64,000 bases of DNA from positions 169,793 to 233,792 of the forward strand of contig RWJK01001124.1 of NCBI GenBank assembly GCA_004335835.1. Reading direction: 5' to 3'. The notes under the pieces are model-generated. The model was not told where the DNA came from. It searched no databases and worked only from the letters and a program-made list of their open reading frames with translations. The DNA is from Scenedesmus sp. ARA3 (taxonomy: Eukaryota > Chlorophyta > Chlorophyceae > Sphaeropleales > Scenedesmaceae). This document shows positions 23,769 to 35,772 of this stretch, piece by piece. Numbering within the stretch: position 1 is the first letter of the stretch; every line of letters starts with the position of its first letter. A program made the position numbers and the translations under genes.

Positions 23769-26700
23769 GAGCAGACGTGCCACAGGCAGCAGCAGCAGCA
23801 TGACCAGACAGGGGCCAAAGCAGCTGTCCCTGCTTCGCCTGCAGTTCATGGTTGGTGCAAACAGTAGCAAGGCTGGCACAGGTGCCACAAAATGCCACAG
23901 CACCGCGGCCCTGTAACAGGAGCAGGAGTGCTGATGTAGAGCAGCAGAACAACTACTTGACTGGCAACAATTTCATTACATTACATTACATTACATGCTC
24001 CACTCAACGAGGAGTGGGAACCCCAGTCAGGAGCCAACGAGAGGCTCATAGGGGGAATTACATAGAGTACATCACATAACACACATCACTCATGTGATTC
24101 ACCATGTAATCTGCTTGCAGGGTACGGCCTGGGTCATGTGCCATCCACATTTGCCACCATGCGCTGCGGGGCGGGCTGGTACAGCAGCATCGTGATCGCC
24201 TGGGGCATCGTCGCCACATGCGGCGCATTCATCAGCAGCAGCGCGGGGTTGTGCCTGCAGCGCTTTTGCCTGGGGCTGGCTGAGGCTGGTGAGCGGCACC
24301 ATGATGGGTTCAAATGCAGGGTTTGTTTGCAGGGTTGTGATTGCAGGGTTTTCAGTGCAGCAGCAGCAGCAGCAGCAGCGCGGGGCTGTGCCTGCAGCGC
24401 TTCTGCCTGGGGCTGGCTGAGGCTGGTGAGCGGCACCATGATGGGTTCTGCAGCAGCAGCAGCAGCAGCAGCGGCGGCAGCAGCAGCAGCAGAGGCGTAT
24501 TGCTGAGGCTGGTGAGCGGCAGCATGCTTGCTCAGTGGTCGGCCGGCAGCCTGAAGCAGCAGCAGCAGCAGCAGCAGCAGCAATGGAACGGCACCTGCAG
24601 CTGAGGAGCCTGTGCGTCGAGCTGCTGCAGCACCAGCAGCAGCATAGGCGTACTGCGATAGCAAACATGCGTCACAGCTGCAGTCGCGACGGTGACAACC
24701 ACCGCCTTTTGCAGCAGGCCACCTGCTGCATAGCGGATGTGCTTGTCACCATGCAGCAACAGGAGCTGGACTGACATGCATGCAGTTGCACACGCATGCA
24801 CAGTTAGCATGTTTACACGGCATCGCAAGCAGCAAGGCACTGGCAGCTGCGCTGCGCAAGAAAGCCTGTCAGCAGCGCTGTTTTGCTGCTGCTGCTGCTA
24901 ACGCCGCGTTTCACCTGTTGCTGCCGCTGCTGATGCAGGTGCCATTCCCTCAGCGCTGCACCTCATGTCACAGTTTTACCCCGTGCAGATGTGAGTTGCT
25001 GCCCTGGAGCCCTTGACCAGTTCAGCTCAATGTCAAATGCAGCATTACAATAGTTGTTCCAGCAACAAGACGCTTTGAAAGCAGCAGCTGCTTGTCACGC
25101 ATGTACCTGCATAAGAAGCTTGCCTAGCAGCTGGCCTAAGCCAAAGTGTGTCAGCAGGCGCTTGATGGGCAGGTAGAGCCTGAGTTGCAATACTTTCGCA
25201 GCACCAGACATGGTGAGCATTGCAACCCTAGCTGTGGTTGCCTTACTACCAGCCTGTCAGCACAGCCTATACACCCAAGGCGGCTCAACACTCAACGCGC
25301 ACTGCCCGCTGCCTCTCACACCTTGCATGCTGCATTGCTGTTGCACTGCTGCTGCAACAGGCGCAGCAAGCCCTTCCTGGCGGTGACGCTGGCGAATGTG
25401 GTCAGCGTGGTGTTTGCTGGGCCGCTGGCTGCTGGCATCATGACCCTGGATGGGCGCGCAGGGCTCAGGGGCTGGCAGGTATGCAATCTGTTAGATTGTC
25501 ATATTTGTTATGATTCTGGTCAGCGTGGTGTTTGCTGGGCCGCTGGCGGCTGGCATTATGACCCTGGATGGGCGCTCTGGACTGAGGGGCTGGCAGGTGC
25601 GCAATCTGTTAGATTGTCATATTTGTTATGATTCTGGTCAGCGTGGTGTTTGCTGGGCCGCTGGCTGCTGGCATTATGACGCTGGATGGGCGCGCAGGAC
25701 TGAGGGGCTGGCAGGTGCGCAATCTGTTAGATTGTCATGTTTGTTATGATTGTGGTCAGTGTGGTGTTTGCAGGGCCCCTGGCGGCTGGCATTATGACGC
25801 TGAACGGCCGCGCAGGACTCAGGGGCTGGCAGGTATGCAGTTTTGTAGATTGTCATGTTTGTTATCGATGTGGTCAGCGTGGTTTGTACAGGGTCGCTGG
25901 CGGCCGGCATCATGACACTCAATGGACGCGCGGGGACCCAGGGGCTGGCAGGTGTGCTACGCTGGATTGCATGGTTTATCTTGTCAAGCATTGTCCATTT
26001 CTGATGCATGATTTGGACTGTGCCAATGTCATGACGCTGGACGGGCGCGCAAGGTTCAGGGGCTGGCAGGTGTGTTTCTGGGTTGAATGTCATGTCTGTT
26101 ACTTTTTGAACGCAAGTAACAAAATGGCAGGGCATCATCACGCTGGACGGCCGCAGGGCTCAGGGGCTGGCAGGTGTGCTTTTGTTTGATATCTGTCTCG
26201 TGTGTTATGATCGCGAGTAACACTGTCAGGGGCTGGCAAGTGCACTGCTGTTTAGTTTCGTTTGTTTTTTTGGCCACTTCTGGTACCAACAGTAATCGTG
26301 CACATGTCTGAAAAGGGGAGCCACAACGCGACAGGACTAAAATTAAGTCCAGTATGCCTTGTTCCTGCAACAGTCGGCGGTTACAAAGTTGATAGCTCAT
26401 AGCACATGGCACATGCGACTCACTCCAACGCTGTTTGTCTGCCTTCCTGCAGTGGCTGTTCATCATTGACTAAAATGCAGTCCAGCAGGCCTTGCTCCTG
26501 CAACTTGCAGCAGTGTGATAGTTTGCAGCAAATACAACTCACCCATGTATATGATGCTTGCCTTCCTGCAGTGGCTGTTCATCATCAAAGGCTTGCCATC
26601 AGTTGTTTTGAATTTCAAGTTTTGTTATTGTTAAATACGTCACTGTTACACAGCTCAAGTGTATGCATATATGCTGCTTGCCTGCCTACCTGCAGTGGCT

Positions 26701-27556
26701 GTTCATCATCGAAGGCTTGCCGTCCATTGCGCTGGGTGCGGTTATGATGCTGGCGCTGCCCTCAGGCCCCCTGACAGCTTGGATGCTCACGCCTCGGGAG
26801 CGCCAGTTCCTGCACAACAGGGTGAGACGCGCGTCTGATCGCTAGCGAAGATGTCTGAGGGTTGCATCGTTATCACACTAGGGTGGAACAAAATCAGTCA
26901 AGAGAACGCCAGTTCCTGCACAGCAGGGTGAGGCGCGCGATTGATTGCTAGCTGAGATGTGTGCAATTTGTATCCTTTGAATTGCAAGGTGTGGCTGAGC
27001 GAGCGCCAGTTCCTGCACAGTATAAAAGCTGAGGCACATGCTGACACGAGAACCTGTGCCGCACAAACCGCGCCAGCCGGCAGCAGTAGCTTGCTATCCT
27101 CCTTTTCAGCAAGCTTCATTGTGGCATGCACCCTTGCCACACTGCTGCTGCCGCGCAGGTGCACGAGGGCAACGCTGAAGCAGCAGAGGCAGCCAAGCAG
27201 CGGCTGCAGTGGAAGCAGATGATCAGCCTCACCATGGAGGCCCTGCGCATGCCGCAGCTGTGGTTCTTCAGCATAGCGGCCTTCCTATGGGGTGGGTTTT
27301 GAGCTGTGTAGCTCTGTAGCCGTCTGCATTATACTGTGTCGCATTATCGCATCAAATGTACCAGCAACAACTAGATGCTGCTCTGTAGTGACGTATTTTC
27401 CTGCTTTGCGCAAGCGACTGTGTGACAGAGGCATGTCCTGACATCGTCAATCTTCGCGTGCACTGCTGCAGTGCTTGCTGCGTTGGTCAGGATGTGTGCA
27501 GGGCTTGTCAGCCTTTGCGTCTTTTTACAATACCTTGAGACCACCTCCAGACCAAC

Positions 27557-27621
<65 letters not shown>

Positions 27622-28244
27622 GTGCTGCGCTGCAGTCCTAGGCATCTTCAGCCTCAACGCGTGGATGCCCATCATAATAAAGAACATGCTCGCCGGGACA
27701 GCGCTGCAGTCCAGCAGCAGCAGCGGCGGCAGCTCTGCGACCAACACGCTGCATGCTACACTGCTGGCAACCATCCCCTACTTCTGTGCGGCGATCGCAA
27801 TGTGGCTCAACACGTGGAGCGCAAGTCTTTTGCGGGAGCGCACGCTGCATGTGGGGCTGCCGTGTGTGTTTGGAGGCATCCTGCTGGCGCTGTTTCAGCC
27901 GATGTACAGCGCATCGTTTGCCGGAGGCTTTTCAGTGCTGGTGATTGCGATCGCGTGCGCCTACAGCGGGCAGAGCAACATGTTTGCGCGCGTCACAGGT
28001 GCGCGGTGAACTATGTCGTTGCTTGCGCGGGCGCTTGCCTGCCTGGCTTTTCACCTGTCGGCTTGCCTGCTTGCCTTCCTGCATACTTCTTGGACGCACC
28101 ATGCGTGCCTGGTTGCTTGCCTGGTGGTTGTGCCTGCTCAGCCCTTAGCACCAGGGATGCATCTCTGCCGGGTTGTTCGAGCTGCTTAACTACATATGTG
28201 TTCTGACCACTTGCTTGCCCTTCGATCCATCTGTCTGCCTGCCT

Positions 28245-28297
<53 letters not shown>

Positions 28298-28370
28298 CCA
28301 ACAGAGTCCCTGGACACCCAGCATGCTCGACTACATGTTTGTTTTGATCACTCGCTTACCTTCCCATCCA

Positions 28371-28401
<31 letters not shown>

Positions 28402-28523
28402 TTTGCCTGCCTTTCGTCTGCCTGCCACCAGAGTCCATGGACACCAGACCTGCAAAATCGCTCGCCTGCCTGTTGTGCCTGCTCTTTTCACACCTGCTCA
28501 CACCCCCTCTGCCTGCCTTTGCA

Positions 28524-28563
<40 letters not shown>

Positions 28564-28947
28564 GCTGCCTGCATCCCTGCCTGCCTGCCTTTCGTCTGCC
28601 TGCCTGCAGAGTCCCTGGACACGCGGCACGCTGGCGTTGGCATTGCCATCTTCAATGCCATTGGAGCAGCAGCAGGCGGCTTTTCAGGGCCGTGGGTTGT
28701 GGGCACGCTGGTGAACCGCATCGGCTCTTTTGTGCCATCCATGGTGTTTATGGGTGTGTTTCTGACGTGCGGGGGCGTCATGCTGTCAGGGTTTGGGGTT
28801 TGGGAGCTGCAGCAGCGCCGGAAGCTGCAGCGGCAGCAGCGGCAGCAGCAGCAGCAGGGAGGGAAGCTGCCGAAAGAGCAGGAGGAGGGGGAGGGTGCTG
28901 ACTCCTGCGTGGTGGTGAAAGACGAGGATTTTGCTGAGGAATGCTGA
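22836..28947 (+). CDS. MFS transporter, anion:cation symporter-like (ten exons)
   Basis: Exons: 22836-22993, 23260-23377, 23696-23729, 24121-24288, 24939-24990, 25361-25478, 26696-26821, 27159-27291, 27636-27998, 28610-28947 (TGA). All junction phases agree, giving 535 residues. The order of motifs fits the ACS/Dal5-like branch of the major facilitator superfamily: SRWLLPICFLAGVFSYLEST and NLNFAALQLNAGLGF (TM1), YGLGAGLFFLGYGLGHVPST (TM2), FCLGLAEAGAIPSALHLMS (TM4), GWQWLFIIEGLPSIALGAV (TM6), a central loop, LGIFSLNAWMPIIIK (TM7), and DTRHAGVGIAIFNAIGAAAG (TM11). The C-terminal tail is cytosolic-looking and Gln/Glu-rich. Members carry organic or inorganic anions; the substrate is unknown. The gene spans 6.1 kb mainly because its introns hold 15 junction copies, including an eight-unit array. 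Confidence 0.9.
23741..23766 (+). repeat. (CAG)n tract just after the MFS exon 3 donor
   Basis: A CAG run begins a few bases into the intron after CTAG|GTGGG. Confidence 0.85.
24289..24525 (+). repeat. Two downstream copies of the MFS exon 4 end and donor
   Basis: The exon end CTGGCTGAGGCTG|GTGAGCGGCA (real boundary 24288) recurs with boundaries at 24425 and 24511. The first copy repeats about 60 bp of exon almost unchanged. CAG tracts lie between the copies. Confidence 0.9.
25361..26240 (+). repeat. Eight-copy array of the MFS exon 6 end plus donor
   Basis: The real exon 6 (25361-25478) is followed by seven copies of its end, with donor boundaries at 25596, 25714, 25832, 25951, 26069, 26173 and a degenerate one near 26239. 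The spacing is 118 bp for five of the seven steps. A unit is about 78 bp of exon (VSVVFAGPLAAGIMTLDG...) plus about 40 bp of intron. Copies decay with distance: the last three lose much of the exon part, and the final one has lost GT at the boundary. Entering a copy at its CAG would shift the frame. Confidence 0.95.
26435..26695 (+). repeat. Two upstream copies of the MFS exon 7 acceptor and start
   Basis: CCTGCAG|TGGCTGTTCATCAT occurs with first exon bases at 26453, 26572 and 26696; only the last is open. Steps are 119 and 124 bp. Confidence 0.9.
26822..27025 (+). repeat. Two downstream copies of the MFS exon 7 end
   Basis: CGCCAGTTCCTGCACAACAG with GGTGAGACGCGCG recurs 106 bp on (boundary 26927) with its donor, and again at about 27003-27020, where the donor is lost. 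Confidence 0.85.
27558..27620 (+). repeat. (CTG)21 tract before the MFS exon 9 acceptor
   Basis: Twenty-one uninterrupted CTG units end 15 bp before the CTGCAG acceptor of exon 9 (27636). Confidence 0.95.
28210..28609 (+). repeat. CCTG tetranucleotide tracts with two copies of the MFS exon 10 acceptor
   Basis: Three blocks rich in CCTG/TGCC units each end in an acceptor plus an AGTCC(C/A)TGGACAC exon start: first exon bases at 28305, 28432 and the real 28610. The tetranucleotide runs take the place of the pyrimidine tract in every copy. Confidence 0.9.
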
Positions 28948-31900
28948 GTACTGCTTTTTGGTTGTGCTTGCGGCGCAGGTAGGGTTGTTGTCAGAAGGAC
29001 TGCGTTCGGATGTGTGACGCATGTTGCATACGACAGCAATGGGTGATGTCTCTGCACTTCTATATAGCAGCAGCTTGGTGCACAGCTGACCCCTGTCCAC
29101 TCGGTCGAGTCCGTCCATTTGGTTAAGTCTGAGAATGCATTGGATGTGTTGGGTACAGGGAACTGAGTCAGAAGAAAGGGGTAGACGTTCTGGGCTTCGC
29201 AGCAGCTGCTGGAGCTTCTGCTGCTTCAGCCCAGATGCTGGCCGCCTCGGTTGTCCCTGCTGCTCTTTGGCAACCTGGGCGCGCATGTAACAGGCACACA
29301 GCTAGGGCACACTGCAACTTTGAGACGCGGCACACAGCAGAGGCTGCTTGTCATGAATCGATGGTGCAGGACTTTGCTGGACTGAGTCGTGGGCGTGGAT
29401 GAGTGCAGCCGTCTGCTGCCTTCTGCCTCTTTTGATGCTGCACTGCATGCTGACACCGCATTGCAGTGCATGAACACGGATGATCTGTTCTAGTTTACCT
29501 GCTCGGCTTAGTCGATTGATGTACCATATGCATGCATTGAAGGTGAATACTGAGCAATGGACATTGCAGCCATGCCTGCTGTGCTGCGGAAGCACTTTTT
29601 CTTGGTGCTGTGCCTTTTACTACTGTGAGGGCTGTGCAGGGCTGATGAACTGACATTGTCAGTGTTGGTGTGCGCCTGTCGCGCCGAATGATCTGTTGCT
29701 TTTGCTAAGCTCCGGGACGGTGACAGGTGATGAGCATTACAGTATGCATTGTCTCTTGTCATGCGGTGTAAAACCGCGTTTTGTGGTTGTAACGCGGCAT
29801 GGTCGGCTGCAGCACAGGTATGGTATGTTGCTGCTGCCCATGCTCTGCTGATCAACCACGCCGGCTGTTGCAGGAACTTGACTGGTGTCTTGTTTACACT
29901 ATAGGCAAGCCTGAGCTGGCCATACATGTATGACAATAGCACTGCTGTACGTGCCGTGTAGTCTTTCTCTGTCCATATGTGCATTCTGTAGCGCATCACA
30001 CGTTACGATGCATGTGCATGCACTTACAGTGCTGGCTGTCAGAAGCCAGGTTTTGGAACATAGTGGCACCAGACAGGATGCTGTTGCTGGCCAGTCAGGC
30101 AGGATCTGTCAGTTCACTGCACATAAGGTCAGCCGAACATTCGGCTGGCTGCAGCAGTGGTCTTTGGTCTCTGCAGGCAACGTGCTGTGTTGTTGCAACA
30201 GCAGTGGGCTGTGTGTTAGCCAGGCGCCCGAACTGCTGGGGCGCCGTTTCCAGAGCCTGAGGCTGTGTTTAGGTGACTGCCCATGGCAGCACTGCCAGGC
30301 AGTTGCAAGGTTTCAACTGCACCCTTCGTGTCCCTTTTGCGAATTTTGTCACCGTTGTTGAGCTGCTGTTGCGCTGCTGTACATGTAGGGGTCAGTCATG
30401 TGGCGCCATGCTGCCATCATGCCGGAGGCTGAAGTATAATGCGCATAGGTTGCACCCCAACAACCGTTTCAAAACGCTGTCAGCCTCAACCCCGGCACCA
30501 AACAACCCAACCAAGGTTCTTTTGTTGCAAGGGGTTATCGGCCCAACAACCTTCTGACGGTGCCTAGTGACAAACATCGTATGTACGACCCATGTCCACC
30601 ACATTGTCCACGTGTGCGGGCCCCATGCACGTTGTAACTCTTTATACCCCGGTTCGCGTTCTATGAACATGGCAAGCGCAGCCCTTACGCCAGGGTGCTA
30701 CTCAACAGCCACTGCCCACTGCCCACTGCACAAAATCTCAATAGCAGTGCAAGTTAAAATATACCAGTGCCTAGCTGACGTCAGCTGATACAATGCAACA
30801 ACACAGGCTCAACAGTTCACAACTGGAGCAGAGCTGAGCAGGCGGCAGCACCGCGGCCTCAAACGCAACATCATCCATTGCGCATGCGCCAGCACAGAAG
30901 AGTGGCAACTACAAAGAGTGTCAGCTGCCATGCAGCTGCATGCTGCAGAATGCTGTGCACCTGATTGCAACAGGATGGTCACCTGCCATTGCACGCATGT
31001 AGGTAGCTGCAGGCACACGTACACTGCACTCAGCAAGACAACCAAAACAAGCAAGCAGAGCTAGTCTACTCGACTGCCGTGAAGCAAGCAGGGGTGTGCA
31101 AGCCCCGCACAGCATGCAAGTAGAGCGCTAGCTGTGTGGCATGCCCTTTCACATGCCAGCTGTGCAGTCAGCAGGTCGGCCGCCACCTGCGACACCAGCT
31201 TGCAGGAAATGATTATGACAGTCTTCGGCACCAACCTGCAGGAAACGCAACAATTGCCTTGACACAAGCCTGCAGGAACCATGGTAACCGCCTTCGACAC
31301 CAGCCTGCAGGAAACATGCTGATCACCTTCAACGCCAGCCTGCAGGAAACATGACAATGTAGCATGCAGGCCATTTTCCTGCAAGCCCCAACACCAGCAG
31401 ACCCGGGCCGAAAGCTGGCTGCCTACACTGCCTGCGGCCCCATCAACATAGCATGAACAACTCTGGACAATGGGGTGCATGACATGGTATGCCAACATGG
31501 TGATGATGATGATTTGTGAGGCAATGGTGAAAGAGCTGTGAAAGTTGGCTGGCTGCGACATGTAGGGGTTCACTTTGTTAGCGGCTGAATGCCTTTGGTC
31601 TGCCTTACTGGATATGCAGCAGGCGTGCACCACAAGACAACAGCAGCATCAAAACTGCGAGCCAAATGATGTGCAAACCACAAGGTGCATGACGCACCAG
31701 ATGTATCCAAAATGTATACACAACCAGCATAAGCGCTGGTGTGCGTCAAAAGTGGTGTGAAGCACAGCAAGCGTTCAGAAGGCGGACAAACATACTCCAA
31801 GGTGTATCACACAAACCCAGTTTACAGCCGTCCCACAAACACCACACAAAGATTCACGCCAGCCGTGCCGGTGGCTACCAAAATGCTGTGCGGCACAGTT

Positions 31901-33087
31901 TATGCGTAATGGCAAGACTACAGGAGAGGGTCTGCAAAACCTGTGTTTGTTCTGCTGGCATGCATGCAATGGCACTGTGGTGAACCAAAACGATGCATGC
32001 ATGGATGTACATGCCAGCGAAGCCTGATGTATGAAAATGTGTTATGTGTATCACCATTGTTGATGAGAAGCCAGTGGGAAAAGCACTAGCATGCACGACA
32101 GAAACGCTGGTTTGCCAGCACAACCACACAAAGAAAACGTAAGGGTGAAGGGTAGCAGCAGCAACAAGCCTGTACAGCGCTGAACTCTACAGAGGCGTAT
32201 CAAAGTACAACAGCAGCAGTCGCCTGCAAGTGCTGTCAGCTCCAGCAGCACAGCAGCGTGCACAGAGGACAGGAAGCAGGCATGCAGCTGCATTGTGCAC
32301 AGACGGGCCAGCACTTCAGCGCACTGCGGCACACATGCAAACAACACGCCAAGCACTGCTGCACCAGACAAACAACCGTAGCATGTGTAGCTGGTGGGCG
32401 GTTTTTAGTGCCAGCTGCCGTTCACGCTCCTTTTTTTCCCAGAACATCAACCAGGCATGCCACCAACCAAAACCCGCAAGAGCAGCTGAGAATGTGTATG
32501 CTGCCATGATGTGGTGTGCTTAGTCCACGATGCAGCTACAGGATTGCTTTCTTGAGCCAGGCAAGCCGCCAACCAAAACGTCTCAATCCTCTGTAGAAGC
32601 TGGCAATGCAAAGCAGCCAAGCAGTCACCTCCGACGGCTGTGTCGGCCGCAGCACACAGCGATCACACACACTATGCAAGCTGCTGGCCTGCGTTCTGAG
32701 TTGCCACCACAAAGAAACAACCAGTATCTTGTGTGGCTGCTATATCAGGCGGCGCTGGTTTGCAGCCCTTGTAGTCTACTCAAACGCGGTGCCTGCAGCA
32801 GTTGGACTGTTTCTCTGCCCGCTCACCCTCGCATACGCAGCCAAGCACCATTCACATACTCTGGATAACACCCGACATGTGCCAACCGTAGCACAATCTT
32901 TGAGCCAGATCACAAACTAAGTCTCTGTGATTACCACAACGCAAACAACTGTTGAAATCATACCAGCAACACGGCTCATCTCTTTTCAAGTCAGTGACAG
33001 GCATCATGCATGCGCGGCATCCCAGCAACTACTGTTATCATCCCCAACCGCCATACAGCCATCACCCCATCAGCTCCGTGCTCATCC
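28948..33087. other. About 4 kb without a supported gene
   Basis: Holds the 3' flanks of the MFS and chlorophyllase genes, which converge here. A TGTAA motif at 29286-29290 lies about 340 bp past the MFS stop. Open frames are short or compositionally odd. The only clear structure is the tandem repeat at 31187-31355. Confidence 0.5.
31187..31355 (-). repeat. Five-unit ~35-bp repeat containing an acceptor-like motif
   Basis: The plus strand repeats CACCAGCCTGCAGGAAAC with diverged spacers. On the minus strand each unit contains TTTCCTGCAGG, a good 3' splice-site look-alike. No adjoining exon is recognised. Confidence 0.7.
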
Positions 33088-34521
33088 TCACTGCTTCAGC
33101 GCCGCATCCAGCCACAGCAGCATGGCCTCCGCAGTCAGCGCAGCCACGCGCTCCCTGCCAGCATCAGCCGCCGCACCAGCCATGCCAGCTGCCGCTGCGG
33201 CAGCAGCCGCCGCTGCGCCATCCACTGTCAGGGCCGCATCTGCGGAGCTCAAAGTGCTCAAGCTGTTGAGGCTTGTGTAGCTGCCGGCCATGCTGCTGCC
33301 GCTGCCGTCGCTGTTCATGCTGCCGCTACCACCATGGTGGTGTCCGCCGGAGGAAAGGCGGTCAATGGAAGCCAGCTGTCCAAGGATTGCATGCTCCAGC
33401 AGCTCTCCCTCATCATGCTCCCGCATGCAAAGCAGCACGTGGTCCCACTCTGCAGCGAGCTGCGAGCCGTCGGCGTCTGGCAGGCCGGGCAGCAGCAGCT
33501 GCTGCAGGCTGGTGCCGTGGTGCGTGGTGAGGTCGTCCTGCATGCAGCAGCAGTACAATGTGACAGTACATCACGGCAGGACATCATGTCAACATACCAG
33601 CATTAGCAGACGACAGGCAAGACATCATGGCAGTCTCAAGCTGCAGGAAGTGGCAAGATGCAGCCGCCGCAGCAGCTGCTGCAGGGGATGGCCAAGGTAC
33701 AGATGCTGAGATGCTTGCAGCAGAGGCATTAACGCACATTTGCTGCTGAGAAATGGCACAGTTGCAACACTGTTGTTCCCTCACCAGCATGTGGTGGTAC
33801 AGCTCATCAATCAGCTGTACACAGCGCCAATCAGCCTGATGCACACACTTTACATTGTACTTTTGACCACCTTCTGCAATGACTGTAACTGTTACTGTTA
33901 TGAAACATGTTACATAACATAAACAACTCACCAGCATGTGGTGGTGCAGCTCATCAAACAGCGCCAATCATCCTGATGCACACACTTTACGTTGTACTTT
34001 TGACCACCTTCTGCGATGACTGCAAATATAACTGTTATTACACATGTTACATAACATCAGCAGCTCACCAGCATGTGGTGGTACAGCTCGTCAAACAGCG
34101 CCACGCGCTCGTCGCTGCTGTTGCAGCCCAACATCGCACTTGCCGGCAGCGGCCGCCCACTGGCTTTGCAGCCAGCCAGGTACAGATACAGAGCCAGCAG
34201 CAGGCTTGCACCCATGTGTGACATGCCGGCATCTGTGAACAAGTTGTCTGCTGTGTCCAGTAGGGCGTTTAGGTAGGGGCTTGAGCTGCAGAACTGCAGG
34301 TGGTGCGCGTCGGGGATAATGTGCAGCTGGCTGCCACAAGCTGCAGCGGCCAGGAAGTGCTGCAAGGACACAACGTTTGGCAGCGGCAGCAGCAGCGACA
34401 GCAGCAGCAGTGTCGTTGTTGGGGTGGCATGTGGTGCGCGTCGGGGATGATGTGCAGCTGGCTGCCACAGGCGGCAGCGGCCAGGAAGTGCTGCAGGAAC
34501 ACCAGGTTTAGCAGCAGCAGC

Positions 34522-34557
<36 letters not shown>

Positions 34558-34762
34558 CATTAGAATGGCAGGTGGTGCGCGTCGGGGATGATGTGCAGTT
34601 GGCTGCCACAGGCGGCAGCTGCCAGGAAGTGCTGCAAGAACACGACATTTTGGCAGCAGCAGCAGCAGCAGTCATTAGGATGGCAGGTGGTGCGCGTCGG
34701 GGATGATGTGCAGCTGGCTGCCGCAGGCTGCAGCGGCCAGGAAGTGCTGCAGAAAAACTAGG

Positions 34763-34795
<33 letters not shown>

Positions 34796-35737
34796 GTGGT
34801 TAAGAGGCTGGAGGGTGGTGTGCGTCGGGGATGATGTGCAGCTGGCTGCCACAGGCAGCAGCGGCGAGGAAGTGCTGCAGGACACACAAGAAGCAGGAGA
34901 TCCAGCAGCAGCAGCAGTGCCGTTGGGATGGCAGGTGGTGCGCATGATGTGCAGCTGGCTGCCGCAGGCGCCTGCATGCTGCTACCACGGCGATGCACAC
35001 AAGCAGCATGCAACACCACAGTGCACTGTCTTTGCTTCAACCACATTCACACGTACTCACCCTGCAGTCGCTGCCCTCGGGGTTGAACGCGCTGGTGAAG
35101 CCCGCACATACGGATGAGCAGCATAAACAGCTTTCACCATCGCCACTGATTACTCACCCTGTAGTCGCTGCGCTCCGGGTTGAACGCGCCAGTGATGCCT
35201 GCTGCCGTCACCCCCAGCGCCAGGCCCCTGCCGGCAAGCTGCTGCACTGCGCTGCTGCTCAGCTCATCAACGGGGTCCAGCAGGTAGGCTGCCTTGACAG
35301 CAGCGGGGTCTGCATCGTTTGAGAAGCAGAGGCCAGGCAAAGCAGTGAGTGCCGCGCATGTTACACAGTCGACAAGGTAGGTCGCCTTGACATCAGAGGG
35401 GTCTGCGCATTGCATTTCTAGGGCGCAGGCCAGGAGAACTGATATCATTGGCAGAGAGTTGCAGCATAGTAGTTGACCTAGAACATTGTCAGGTAATCTT
35501 GAGGTGGGGCCCTGCATGTGGGAGAGCTGTGGTTCGCTGCAGGTCATGTGGCTGCTCTTGCCCAGGGCCGCACCTTGTGCATACTGCAGCGCAGCCAGCT
35601 TGCCTCCCCTGCTGTGGCCAGCCACTGCCACCCGGCTCATGTCCAGCTTGTTATGCAGCAGAGGGTTGCTGGCGTCCTTGTTCTGCGCTGCCAGCCACTG
35701 CAGCAGCTGAGGCAGCGCTGCGATCTGCAGGAGCAAC

Positions 35738-35772
<35 letters not shown>

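Noticed and set aside
25361..26240. CRISPR-like array of regularly spaced repeats.
   Set aside because: Repeat units are exon-derived and decay in one direction, spacers are intron sequence copied with them, and the genome is eukaryotic.
27475..28206. Open frame with a long poly-Cys run.
   Set aside because: It is a shadow of the CTG tract and of MFS exon 9 in another frame.
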